From Sandaracinaceae bacterium (lineage in GTDB: Bacteria; Myxococcota_A; Polyangia; Polyangiales; Sandaracinaceae): a stretch of DNA of 64,000 nucleotides. Shown here one piece after another: positions 17,642 to 27,500 of this stretch. The position numbers and the translations under genes were made by a program. The notes below the pieces were generated by a model. That model saw only the letters and a program-made list of their open reading frames with translations, was not told where the DNA came from and ran no database searches. Within the stretch, counting starts at the first letter, position 1, and each line of letters opens with the position of its first letter. The DNA is taken from assembly GCA_020633195.1 (NCBI GenBank), contig JACKEC010000037.1, forward strand, positions 1 through 64,000, written 5' to 3'.

Positions 17642-19299
17642 GTGCCGGCCTCCAGGACCCCGGCGATGCAGTCACGCGCGGGAGCCCAGGCGCCGGTCGG
17701 GCACTCGGTCTCCATGCAGCGATCGAAGCTCCCGCCGAGCAGGACGTAGCTCAGGATGCAGCTGTCGAAGCACGTCGCGTTCGGCGCGTACCGCGCGAGG
17801 CAGGTGTCGCGCGCGCAGCCCGCGGTCGCCTCGAGGTTGCAGATGCGGCACGTCACGTCGAGCCCCTCGCAGGCGAGGAGGCACTGCGCGTCGTCGGTGG
17901 TGCAGCTGGCCATGCAGGCGTCCACCGCGCCGCAGCCCGACTCGGTGGGCGGCCCCGTCCACGGGGTCTCGTGCGAGACGTAGAGGAGGCACATCTCGTC
18001 GAGCGTGCCCTCGCCCCAGGTCACGTCGCGCGACTCCACCGGCTCGCCGTTGATGACGGGCTGGTTGGAGTCGGAGTTGTCGTAGACGCACCGCAGCTCG
18101 AGGCCCTCGCCCGGCGCGAGGGTGACCGGGTCGTCCTCGCGGAAGACGTAGGTCTGCTGCCAGTTGAAGTCCCAGTGCGGGACGTCCACGAGGCACTCGG
18201 GATCCCCGCTCGCGTCGAACGCGGGGACGCGGTTCATGCTGATCTCCGTGCCGAGGAGGTGCATGTGCGGGGTCAGCGCGGTGAGCTGCATCGCCTCCGA
18301 GCGGTAGTTGCGGAAGACCCTGCGGTGGCGGTTCTCGGCGACCCCCGCGCGGATGTTGAGGTCGCGGATCGCGGTCGGGAACGTGGTCACCCCGAACTCC
18401 GGCGGGTCCGTCGTGATCTGCATGTGGACCTCGGTGGAGTCGAGCTCGGGGTCGTTGGTGAGCAGGTTGTAGTGGACCTGCATCACGAGGCGGCTCCCCG
18501 CGGGCACGTAGGTGCCGCGGCCCTCGCGCGCGATGGCGGGGAGCGCGCCCGGCACCCAGCCGCCGAGCCCGACGAGGCCGAGGCTGCCGCCCTCGGCGTC
18601 CGCGGCGGTCGGCACCGGGCCGCCGAAGCAGGTGTAGCCGGGACCGTCGACGCGCGCGTCCTCGGCCTCGATGGCCGCGACCATGTCTGGGGGGACGGCG
18701 TAGACGAGCACGTGGTGGACGAGCGACCCGGCGCCCGGCACGACGTTGCGCCCGGTGAGGAACGAGTCGCCCTCGAAGGTGTGGTCGAGGAGGAAGCAGC
18801 GGTAGTCGTCGGGCAGGGTCGCGTCGGGCAGGTACGGCTCGGTCATGTGCGCGACGTGCGTGGCCGTGAACGTGGGCGGCGCGGGCGGCAGCGGCGGCTG
18901 GTCGGCGGGGTCGCCCTCGACCATGCCCTCGTCGACCCAGCGCTCGAACACGGCGCGCTCGGCCGGGGCGAGCCCGCGCTGGTGCTCGAACTCGCGGCAC
19001 GCGGGGTCCGGCATCCACGGCGGCATGTAGCCGGTCATGACCGCCGGGACGACGTACTCGGCGTTCTCGACCACCGCCGGATACGAGTCGAGCGGGAAGG
19101 GCCCGATGCCGCCCTCGACGTGGCAGCCGAGGCACTCGCGCGCGATGAGGGGCGCGACGTCCGCGTAGTACGTCGTCGTCGGGCCCATCATCATCATCAT
19201 GCCCCCGTCGGGGCGGAGGGGGCCGTCCATCTCCGTGTCGCAGCCGGCGAGGCCGAGCGTGAGGGCGAGCACGAGGGGGACGATGCGGTGCTGCTGCAT
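17602..19299 (-). CDS. Copper type II ascorbate-dependent monooxygenase-like lipoprotein with c-type haem motif
   Basis: A 565-residue lipoprotein (lipobox LAGC). Near residue 57 it has CLGCH, a c-type haem site, followed by a PHM/DBH-like copper monooxygenase core. Copper ligands match PHM in order: His-His in SLVHHVLVY, His in VMQVHYN, His-x-His in PHMHLLG, and Met in DEMCLLYV. The C-terminal 110 residues form a Cys-rich tail. The enzyme class hydroxylates substrates with oxygen and an electron donor; the fused haem site could supply electrons. A run of five Met follows the signal. Substrate unknown. Confidence 0.85.
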   Translation of the reverse strand: MQQHRIVPLVLALTLGLAGCDTEMDGPLRPDGGMMMMMGPTTTYYADVAPLIARECLGCHVEGGIGPFPLDSYPAVVENAEYVVPAVMTGYMPPWMPDPACREFEHQRGLAPAERAVFERWVDEGMVEGDPADQPPLPPAPPTFTATHVAHMTEPYLPDATLPDDYRCFLLDHTFEGDSFLTGRNVVPGAGSLVHHVLVYAVPPDMVAAIEAEDARVDGPGYTCFGGPVPTAADAEGGSLGLVGLGGWVPGALPAIAREGRGTYVPAGSRLVMQVHYNLLTNDPELDSTEVHMQITTDPPEFGVTTFPTAIRDLNIRAGVAENRHRRVFRNYRSEAMQLTALTPHMHLLGTEISMNRVPAFDASGDPECLVDVPHWDFNWQQTYVFREDDPVTLAPGEGLELRCVYDNSDSNQPVINGEPVESRDVTWGEGTLDEMCLLYVSHETPWTGPPTESGCGAVDACMASCTTDDAQCLLACEGLDVTCRICNLEATAGCARDTCLARYAPNATCFDSCILSYVLLGGSFDRCMETECPTGAWAPARDCIAGVLEAGTCDSQLTACGIAR

Positions 19300-19348
19300 T
19301 CGGCGAGTCTAGCGGAACTCCGTCCGCGAACCGAGAGGGCCCGTCGCG

Positions 19349-20515
19349 TCAAATGGACTCGAGCACGGTCAGCCGGCCCCGGTCGTCGAACTCGGCGCGC
19401 ATCGCCTGGTGCTTGGGGGAGCGCGCCGTGAGCTCGTGGGCCTGCTCGTCCACCCGGAGCCCCTGCGCCCGGAAGTAGGCCGCGACCGCGGCGTAGTGGT
19501 TCGGGATCGCGATGGCCGCGAAGGCGCGTGGGATCGTCGAGAGCGAGCGCGTCACCGGATCCTGGTCGTGCTTCGGGAACGCCGGATCGGTGACGAGCAC
19601 GTAGAGCGCGCCCGTGTCGGTAGGGACCCGGAAGTAGAAGGTCGCGTCGAGCAGCCCCGTCGCGACGCAGGCGAGCAGCTCGCCGTCGATCAGGTCGCCG
19701 AGCGGCAGGGACGGCGTCGTCAGCTCGGGCACCTGCTCTCGCTCGCCGCGGCGCCGCAGGGTGTGCGCGCTCGCGCGGAGCGCCTCGGGGATGCTCCTGT
19801 CCCCGTCGGCCCAGCTCCATCGCCACGCCCGCCCTTGCTCGGCCCCGAGGAGCTGAACCCGGTACCGGCGCCGTTTGGCGAACAGGCCCTTGCTCGAGAG
19901 GACGAGCTCGCCGAGCGCGAGGTCCAGGGTGGCCGAGCAGCCCTCGTGGACCTCGAGGTGCCAGTCCTGTCGGTCCCACGCGGTGAGCACGTGGCGGTCG
20001 ACGAGGTCCGCCAGCGTCGCGGCGCGGGTGGGCGGCTCGCTCGGGGGCGTGAACGAGGGGAGCCGCGGCGCCGGCGGGATGCTCGTCGGTGGGGCGACGC
20101 TGCGGGGCGCCACGCTGCGGGGCGGCTGCGTGGGGCTCGCCCGTCGCGCGGGCGGCCGCTCGGTGAAGCGGGTGCGGTGCCAGAGCGCCTCCGGCACGCA
20201 GTGCGGGATGAGCGCGGCGTTCGCGGTGGTGCCGACCGCGAAGTGGAACGACTCCGTCCGATCGAAGCGCAACGCGACTTGCGAATGGAACTCGCGGGCG
20301 GCCGCGCCGATGTCCGCGCCGGGGGCCGCGAGGATCGCGAACAGCACCCCGCGGCTCGGGGTGAGCGACGCGGCGACGTACTGCAGCACGTAAAGCTCGT
20401 GCAGCCCGGTGGTGGCCTGCGCGGCGGCCACGACGGTCGCGCGGAACGCGTCGCTCGGGGGCTTCAGCGGTCGCGTCGCGATGTCGAGGTCGCGCGTGAT
20501 CTCGATGCGGTGCAC
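19349..20515 (-). CDS. DUF6882-like protein with SseB-like N-terminal region
   Basis: A 388-residue cytosolic protein. Residues 1-115 resemble the C-terminal region of SseB-type proteins, then a Pro/Ser/Arg linker (about 118-162), then a domain like DUF6882 with the WRWSWADG motif and DLIDGELLACVATGL. The two assignments rest on motif memory and are tentative. It lies one base from the HMG-CoA lyase gene on the same strand, so cotranscription is likely, though no functional link is evident. Confidence 0.7.
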   Translation of the reverse strand: MHRIEITRDLDIATRPLKPPSDAFRATVVAAAQATTGLHELYVLQYVAASLTPSRGVLFAILAAPGADIGAAAREFHSQVALRFDRTESFHFAVGTTANAALIPHCVPEALWHRTRFTERPPARRASPTQPPRSVAPRSVAPPTSIPPAPRLPSFTPPSEPPTRAATLADLVDRHVLTAWDRQDWHLEVHEGCSATLDLALGELVLSSKGLFAKRRRYRVQLLGAEQGRAWRWSWADGDRSIPEALRASAHTLRRRGEREQVPELTTPSLPLGDLIDGELLACVATGLLDATFYFRVPTDTGALYVLVTDPAFPKHDQDPVTRSLSTIPRAFAAIAIPNHYAAVAAYFRAQGLRVDEQAHELTARSPKHQAMRAEFDDRGRLTVLESI

Positions 20516-20516
20516 G

Positions 20517-21437
20517 TCAGCCCGAGAGCGAGCGTACCCCGGCCTTGTGCACCTTGCCCGAGAGCTCGTGACCGACGATGGCGGCGGCCACCTGCCCGGC
20601 CTGGACGAGCTTCTCGAGGTCGATCCCCGTCGACACGCCCATCCCGTGGAGCATGAACACGAGATCCTCGGTGGCGACGTTGCCGGCCGCTCCGGGCGCG
20701 TAGGGGCAGCCGCCGAGGCCGCCGACCGACGCGTCGAACGTCCGGATGCCCGCCTCGAGCCCGACGACGATGTTCGCCAGCGCGGTCCCGCGCGTGTCGT
20801 GCATGTGCAAGGCGAGCTGCGGGGCGGGGATCTCCGCGAGGAAGCGCTCGAGGATCCTCTTCGTCTGGACGGGCGTCCCCACGCCGATCGTGTCGCCGAG
20901 CGAGATCTGGTAGCAGCCCTGCGCGAGCAGCTCGTTGGCGATGCGCAGCCCCGCCCCCGGGTCCACGTCGCCCTCGTACGGGCAGCCCCAGAGCGTCGAG
21001 ACGTAGCCGCGGACGCGCAGGCCCTTCGCGACCGCGGGCGCGATGACGTCGCGGAACCCGGCGAGGGTGTCCTCGACGGTCTTGTTCACGTTCTTGCGGT
21101 TGTGCGTCTCGCTCGCGCTGATGAAGACGGCGATCTCCTCGAGGCCCGCCTCGAGCGCGCGCTCGAGGCCCCGGGCGTTGGGGCAGAGCGCGCTGAACGC
21201 GACGCCGTCGGGGCGCGGCGTGTTGCTCGCCACCTCGTCTCCGTCGGCGAGCTGGGGCACCCACTTCGGAGACACGAACGACGTGATCTCGATGCGCGAG
21301 AGGCCCGACGCGCAGAGCGCCTCGATGAGCCGCACCTTGCGCGTGGTGGGGACGGTGACGGCCTCGTTCTGGAGGCCATCCCGAGGGGAGACTTCGTAGA
21401 CCGAGACCTCGGAGGGGAGAGCGTCGAAGAGCGCCAC
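20517..21437 (-). CDS. mvaB: Hydroxymethylglutaryl-CoA lyase
   Basis: A 306-residue HMG-CoA lyase of the DRE-TIM metallolyase group, cleaving HMG-CoA to acetyl-CoA and acetoacetate at the end of leucine breakdown. Metal and catalytic residues are seen in SPRDGLQNE, HMHDTRG and the signature GGLGGCPYAPGAAGN with the active-site Cys. Length and start are typical. No other leucine catabolism gene is adjacent. Confidence 0.93.
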   Translation of the reverse strand: MALFDALPSEVSVYEVSPRDGLQNEAVTVPTTRKVRLIEALCASGLSRIEITSFVSPKWVPQLADGDEVASNTPRPDGVAFSALCPNARGLERALEAGLEEIAVFISASETHNRKNVNKTVEDTLAGFRDVIAPAVAKGLRVRGYVSTLWGCPYEGDVDPGAGLRIANELLAQGCYQISLGDTIGVGTPVQTKRILERFLAEIPAPQLALHMHDTRGTALANIVVGLEAGIRTFDASVGGLGGCPYAPGAAGNVATEDLVFMLHGMGVSTGIDLEKLVQAGQVAAAIVGHELSGKVHKAGVRSLSG

Positions 21438-21511
21438 GGGTGCGGTTTCGAGTTTTGCGCCCTGCGGGTCAAGGCGTGCACGGGCGTCAACTCACATGCC
21501 AGAGTCTCCGG

Positions 21512-23479
21512 ATGCACGGTCAGGGCAGGCGCCGCGGCGCGAGGCAGGTCATCGGGTGGGCCGGGCTGGCCGGCGTCGCGCTCCTCGCGGTCGGCTGCGA
21601 CGGCGCCGCCGAGGTGGACGCGGGCGCCGACGACGCGGGGCTGCCCGACGCGGGGCCGAGCTGCACCGAGGCCATCTGGGATCCCGCGGGGGGCACGCTC
21701 ACCCGCTGGCCCGAGCCGTCGCTGCTCGTCGAGGACGCCACCACCGAGACGGGGTTGCGGATCCGCTTCGACGAGGCGGACTACCCGATGCTCGTGGGTC
21801 AGCTCCGCGGCTACCGACAGGTGTTCACCGAGGACCTCGCCGAGCTCGACGGCTTCGGGATCAACGCCGAGGCGTTCTTCACGTTCGGCCGCGCGTTCGA
21901 CGTCGACGCGCTGCCCACCGCGGAGCCGACCGCCGAGCGGACGGCGGGCCTCGGCCTGGTGATCGTGAGCCCGGGCCCGCCGCGCCTGCACCCCGTGCTG
22001 GTGGAGTCGACCGACGACGGGCGCACGCTGCTGCTCGCGCCGATGTCGCCGCTGCCCGCGAAGGCCGAGGTCGCCGCGTTCGTGACCGACCGGCTCGCGC
22101 CGATGGCGGGCGGCTGCCTCGCCGCGAGCCCCGCGGTCCGCACGGACCTCGAGGCCCCCGACGCCCGGGCGCGCGCCGCGCTCGACGCGCTCACGAGCCT
22201 CGGGGTCGTCGCCTCGACCGACGAGCTCGTCGCGTTCGTCGCCTTCCCCACCCAGTCGATCGAGGAGGACACCATCGCCGTCGCCGCCGACATCACCGCG
22301 CGGCCCGCGCCGACCTTCGTGACCCCGCCCACGTGCGCGCCGGACGGCGACACGATGATCCGCTGCGACTCGTCGTTCATCTCGCAGGACTACCGCGACG
22401 AGGACGGGGTCTTCCGGCGCGCGGTCGGGCAGGTCGTCGAGCCGGTGACGAGCTACGAGGTGCCCGTCACCTTCTGGCTCCCCGTCGGCGCGACGGCGCC
22501 GTACCCGACGATCCTGTTCGGCCACGGCCTCGGCGGCGACCGCAACCAGGCGCGGCGCCTCGCGCAGTTCGCGGCGCCCCAGGGCTGGGCGACGGTCTCC
22601 GCGCCCGCCCTCTCGCACGGCGAGCACCCGACCCACCTCGACCCCGACGGCGCGACGCTGTCCGTCGTGCTCGAGTTCTTCGCGATCGGCGACATCAACG
22701 AGCGCGCGCTGCACGCCACGCGGCTGCGCGAGCACTTCCGGCAGACGAGCTGGGATCGCCTCCAGCTCACGCGGCTGCTCCAGAGCGCGCCCGACGTCGA
22801 CGGCGACGGCGCGCCCGACGTCGACCCGGACGCGCTCTCCTACCTCGGCGTCTCGCTCGGCGGGCTCATGGGGCCCGAGGTGCTCGCCGCCACCGACGCG
22901 TACAGCGCCGGGGTGCTCGTGGTCCCCGGCGGGCGGGTCTCCACGATCATGTACGCGTCTTCGCTGTTCGGCGCGCTCGTCGATCTGCTGCGGCCCCGCA
23001 CCGCGACCGCGGGCGACGTCCGCCGCTTCTTCCCGATCCTCCAGACCGTGCTCGACGCCGGAGATCCCGCGAGCTACGGCGCGCACGGCCTCCAGGATCG
23101 CTTCGCGAGCGCCCCTCGGGTCCCCAGCGTGCTGCTCGGCGTGGTGCTCGACGACGAGGTCGTGCCCAACGTCGCGAACTACGCGCTCGGCCGCGCCTAC
23201 GGCGTGCCCATCGTCGCGCCGCTCCTGCGCGAGGAGCCGGGGTTCGAGGTCGTGACGGGCCCGCTGACCGGCAACTTCGACGAGGGGAGGGCGACCGGCG
23301 GCCTGCTCCAGTTCGACTACGTGAGGGACGGGGAGATGGTCGTGCGCGCCACCCACGACAACGTCGGCGACAGCGACGTCGGCGCCGACGCGTGGTTCGA
23401 CTTCCTCCGCAGCCACCTCGACGACGGGCTCGCTCGCGTCCGGGACCCCTACGCCGCCACGAGCTTTCCGCGACCGTGA
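21512..23479 (+). CDS. Alpha/beta-hydrolase lipoprotein
   Basis: A 655-residue lipoprotein (lipobox LLAVGC near residue 26, then an Asp-Ala-Gly linker). The central part has an alpha/beta-hydrolase core: oxyanion-type FGHGLGG and nucleophile elbow GVSLGG (G-x-S-x-G). Late Asp and His residues that could complete a triad are present (VLDDEV, RATHDN). This points to a secreted esterase or lipase anchored in the outer membrane; the substrate is not known. The ATG at 21512 was chosen because it gives the signal peptide directly. Confidence 0.8.
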   Translation: MHGQGRRRGARQVIGWAGLAGVALLAVGCDGAAEVDAGADDAGLPDAGPSCTEAIWDPAGGTLTRWPEPSLLVEDATTETGLRIRFDEADYPMLVGQLRGYRQVFTEDLAELDGFGINAEAFFTFGRAFDVDALPTAEPTAERTAGLGLVIVSPGPPRLHPVLVESTDDGRTLLLAPMSPLPAKAEVAAFVTDRLAPMAGGCLAASPAVRTDLEAPDARARAALDALTSLGVVASTDELVAFVAFPTQSIEEDTIAVAADITARPAPTFVTPPTCAPDGDTMIRCDSSFISQDYRDEDGVFRRAVGQVVEPVTSYEVPVTFWLPVGATAPYPTILFGHGLGGDRNQARRLAQFAAPQGWATVSAPALSHGEHPTHLDPDGATLSVVLEFFAIGDINERALHATRLREHFRQTSWDRLQLTRLLQSAPDVDGDGAPDVDPDALSYLGVSLGGLMGPEVLAATDAYSAGVLVVPGGRVSTIMYASSLFGALVDLLRPRTATAGDVRRFFPILQTVLDAGDPASYGAHGLQDRFASAPRVPSVLLGVVLDDEVVPNVANYALGRAYGVPIVAPLLREEPGFEVVTGPLTGNFDEGRATGGLLQFDYVRDGEMVVRATHDNVGDSDVGADAWFDFLRSHLDDGLARVRDPYAATSFPRP

Positions 23480-23538
23480 CGCCCACGTTCGGTAGCCACC
23501 GACCCGAACCGGGGTACTCTGCGCCCTTCGGAGGAACG

Positions 23539-24330
23539 ATGTTCAGGTACGCCGCGCCCGCGCTCGCCGCCCCTCTCTTCGTGCTCGCCCTCTGCGCTCC
23601 GTCCGGCGCGCTGGCCCAGACCACGTCCGGGGCGAGCGGCCTCCACCTCGACTTCCTCGCGCAGGTCGACGACGCGACCCCCGAGGGCGACGAAGCGGGC
23701 GAGGCCGCGGAGCCCGAGCCGGAGGCCGACGTCGCCCCCGAGCCGCAGGCGCCGAGCCCTCGAGAGGTCGCCGAGGAGACCAACGCGGCGGACTACGCGA
23801 GCCAGATGCGCATGCGCGCCGACCTCATGCCCGTGCACCGCGCCTTCGGTATCGCGACCTGGATCTCGATGCTCGCGACGGTGACCCTCGGGATGTTCCA
23901 GTACTACAACATCTACGGGTTCTTCGGCGGCGCGCAGGACTCGGGGTGCGTGCGCGGCGACGCCATCTTCGGCCAGGACCAGTGCTGGGGCGATCCGTGG
24001 GTCCACCGCACGGCGTGGATCACCACCACCGCGCTCTACGCGACCACGTTCAGCCTCTCGCTCGCGATGCCCGACCCGGACCACCTCGACCAGGGCGACA
24101 GCGCCTACGCGAGCAACCTCCGGCTGCACAAGATCCTGCGCTGGGGTCACTTCGCGGGGATGCTCGCGCAGGTCGTCCTCGGCCTCGTCATCTCGCAGGC
24201 GCAGCCGTGGTTCGGCCTCGACCGCGCGAACGACTTCGGCACGCTCCAGGCCCTCGCCACCGTCCACCAGGTCGTCGGCCTCGCGACGTTCGGGATGGTG
24301 ACCGCGGCCGGCGCGATCATGCTGTTCTAA
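23539..24330 (+). CDS. Four-helix His-rich membrane protein, cytochrome b561-like
   Basis: A 263-residue protein with a signal peptide (to about residue 26), an acidic Glu/Pro-rich periplasmic linker (about 45-80), then four transmembrane helices. His residues occur at or near the start of each helix: MPVHRAFG, WVHRTAWI, RLHKILRWGHF and TVHQVVGL. This spacing is what is seen in b561-type haem membrane proteins, so I suggest haem b binding and electron transfer; it is not proven. A GGAGG ribosome site sits at 23530-23534. It lies upstream of the giant TPR gene. Confidence 0.7.
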   Translation: MFRYAAPALAAPLFVLALCAPSGALAQTTSGASGLHLDFLAQVDDATPEGDEAGEAAEPEPEADVAPEPQAPSPREVAEETNAADYASQMRMRADLMPVHRAFGIATWISMLATVTLGMFQYYNIYGFFGGAQDSGCVRGDAIFGQDQCWGDPWVHRTAWITTTALYATTFSLSLAMPDPDHLDQGDSAYASNLRLHKILRWGHFAGMLAQVVLGLVISQAQPWFGLDRANDFGTLQALATVHQVVGLATFGMVTAAGAIMLF

Positions 24331-24424
24331 CAACCCCGATCGCCCCGCGGAGCGCTTAGGTCAGTGATTCCGTGAGGGTCGGCGGCCGATAGCACGAACC
24401 GTGCGCGGTGCGCCAAAACTGTGC

Positions 24425-24454
24425 TTGCCACGGCCCGGGGCCAGCCGATACCAT
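24425..24454 (+). promoter_or_regulatory. Candidate promoter for the giant TPR gene
   Basis: TTGCCA (24425-24430) and TACCAT (24449-24454) are separated by 18 bases, about 110 bases before the TPR start. The match is partial. The surrounding gene-free stretch (24331-24564) otherwise shows only a small hairpin at 24392-24404 (GCACG/CGTGC) without a U-tract. Confidence 0.3.
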
Positions 24455-24564
24455 CGACAGCCCACGGGGGGCTACAACCTCCAACTGCTTGGAGTCGCTA
24501 GCTTTTTTGGCGTTCCCACTCGGGCGGCTCGAGCTGCTCCGAAGAGATCGGTTCAGGGAGACTG

Positions 24565-27500
24565 ATGGCGTCGCAAAACGTCTCGCACCTACTCGGCACG
24601 CTTCAAGAGGACCCCGAGAACCAGGAGGCCCTCTCGGCCATCGCGGCGCTCGCGGAGAACGGCACGTCGGGGCTCGACGCCGACACCGAGCGCATGCTCG
24701 ATCTCGCGCGCCGCGGTCACGGCGAGCGCTCGGAGTACCGGGCGGCCGCCCACCTCCTGAGTGTGCAAGCGAAGTTGTCGGCGGATGCCGACCCCGATCG
24801 GGCCGCGAACTTCTACCAGGAGCTCGGCCAGATCTACCGGGAGGAGCTCCTCGACGACTCGAACGCCAAGGGCGCGTTCGAGCAGGCCCTTGCCCTGCGC
24901 CCGGGTGACGAGGACCTCCAGGATCAGATCGCTCAGATCGAGCAGACCGCCGAGAAGTGGAGCGACATCGTCAAGCGCTTCATCGACGAGGCCAACAGCG
25001 CCAGCGATCCGACGCTGAAGAGCTCGCTGCTCGTCAGCGCCGCGAGCCTCGTCTGGAAGTACAAGGGGCGCGGCCGCGACAAGCAGGTCGACAGCCTGTT
25101 CAAGGAGGCCCTCGAGGCGGCCCGGGGCGACGCCCGCGCGGCGCGCCTGTACGAGCAGGTCCTGCGCACTCGCGAGAAGTGGGAAGAGCTCGCGGCGGTC
25201 CTCCTCGAGACCGCCGAGGGCACGCGCGACAAGGAGGAGAAGGTCCACCTGATGATCCGCGCCGCTCGCGTCCTCGCGAACGAGCTCGGCGACAAGGTGC
25301 GGGCCGCCGCCGCGTACGAGCGGGTGCTCGACTTCCACCCGAACCACTCGCGCTCGATGAGCTTCCTCGTCGGCTACTTCATGGAGACCAAGGACTGGGA
25401 CCACCTGGTCGCGCTCTATGAAGACGCCTTGCGCTCGCGCAACAAGCTCGACGACGAGGCCGGCGTCCTGCTGCAGCTCGGCATGGTCCACTGGCGCTTC
25501 CGCGAGGCGCCCGACAAGGCCGAGCCCTACTTCGCCCGGCTCCGCAAGATGGACCCGGCGCACCCGGGGATGCTCGACTTCTACAGGTCGTACCTGGAGA
25601 ACGACGAGGACCCGCAGAAGCTCGTCAAGATCTTCACCGACGCGCAGCGCGGCGCGAACAGCGACGAGCAGCGGCTCGCGCTGGCCATCGAGCTCGCCGA
25701 GACGTCGAGCCTCGCCGGCCACGACGAGCGCGCGATCGACGCGTGGAAGACGGTGCTGCGCCTCGACCCGACCAACGCGCTCGCCCCGCGCGAGCTGCGC
25801 AGCCTCTACGAGCGCACCGAGAAGTGGAACGCGCTCGTCGAGGTGCTCAAGGCCGAGGCCGACTCGGTCCCGGACGACGAGCCCGAGCGCAAGGTCGCGC
25901 TCCTGCGCGAGCTGATCCCCATCTACAGGGGCCGCCTCGGCCTCGACGTGATGGTGATCAACACCTACAACGCGATCCTGAGCCTCGACCCCTCCGACCA
26001 GGAGGCCATCGACGCGCTCGCCGAGACCTACGAGTCCACCAACCGGTGGAACGACCTCATCGGCGTGCTCACCAAGCAGGCCGAGGCGCAGGAGGATCCC
26101 GCGCAGCAGGTCGAGCTGTACCTGCGCGTCGCGGACCTCTGGATCGAGCGCTTCGCGAACTACAACCAGGCCACGCAGCCGCTCGAGCAGGTCATCGAGA
26201 TCGAGCCCGAGAACCGCGCCGCGCTCCGCACGCTCAAGGACATCTACACGAAGAAGCGGGCCTGGACGCACCTCTACGACGTGCTCGTGAAGGAGTCGCG
26301 GCTCGCCAGCGATCCGGAGTCGCGGCTCGCGCACAAGCTCGAGCTCGCCGACCTCGCGGGCAAGCGCCTGCACCGGCACGCCGACGCGATCCAGATCTGG
26401 AAGGAGATCCTCGAGCAGGCGCCCGACCACCCGGACGCGCTCGACAACCTCCAGAAGCTCGCCGAGCGCGAGAAGGACTGGGAGACGCTCGCGGACGTGC
26501 TCGAGCGGCGCGTGCTCGAGAGCGCGGCCGACGAGAAGGAGCAAGTGAAGTTGCTCCAGAAGCTCGGCGTGATCTACGGCGAGCACCTCGAGGACACCAT
26601 CAAGGCGGCGAGCGCCTGGAAGCGGATCCTCGACCTCGACCCGAAGAACGGCCGCGCTCTGCGGACACTGCGGGAGACCTTCCTCGCCTCGAGCGACTTC
26701 GAAGGGCTCGAGGCGCTGTACGCCGACGCGGGCGACTACGAGGGCCTCGTCGACGTGCTCGGCAACGTCGCGGACCGCGCGAAGGACGACGCGGTCAAGG
26801 TGCAGCTCAGCTTCCGCGCGGCGGAGATCTACGAGAACGAGCTGCAGCAGGGCAACCGCGCGTTCCGCGCGTACGAGCGCGTGCTCAGCGCCGATCCCGC
26901 GAACGAGCGCGCGGCGCGCTCGCTCATCCCGATCTACGAGGGCGAGGGCAAGCACAACCGCCTCCCGGCGCTCTACGAGGTGCTCTACGGCCACGCCGAG
27001 GACGACGCGGGGCGGCTCGCGATCCTCGGGACCCTGCGCGGCCTCGCCACCGAGCGGCTCAGCGACGACGCGAGCGCGTTCGACTACTCGGCGCGGGCCT
27101 TCGCCCTGGCGCCGACCGATCCGGAGACCCGCGCGAGCCTCGAGCGCTCGGCCGAGCCGGCGAGCCGCCACGAGGCGCTCGTCGAGCTCTACGCGGGTCG
27201 CCTCGCCGCCATCGACGAGGACCCGGACGCCGACACGGAGCGCCTCTGGCTCCGCCGCCGCATCGCCTCGATCGCGGGGGAGCGGCTCGGCCAGACCGAC
27301 CAGGCCATCGCGCAGCTCAAGCAGATCCTCGAGGCGCAGCCCGACGACGCCGAGGCGGCCGAGGGCCTGCAGCAGATCTATCGGGCCGCGGGCATGCACC
27401 GCGATCTGCGCGGGCTGCTGCTGAGCCGCGTCAGCCACGCGACCGACGAGGGCAGCCGGCGCGACCTGCTCGGGGAGCTCGCGCGCCTCGAGGAGCACGA

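Noticed and set aside
24392..24404. Hairpin GCACG/CGTGC between the b561-like and TPR genes
   Set aside because: Five-base stem, no U-tract and no conserved context; too weak to call a terminator or RNA.
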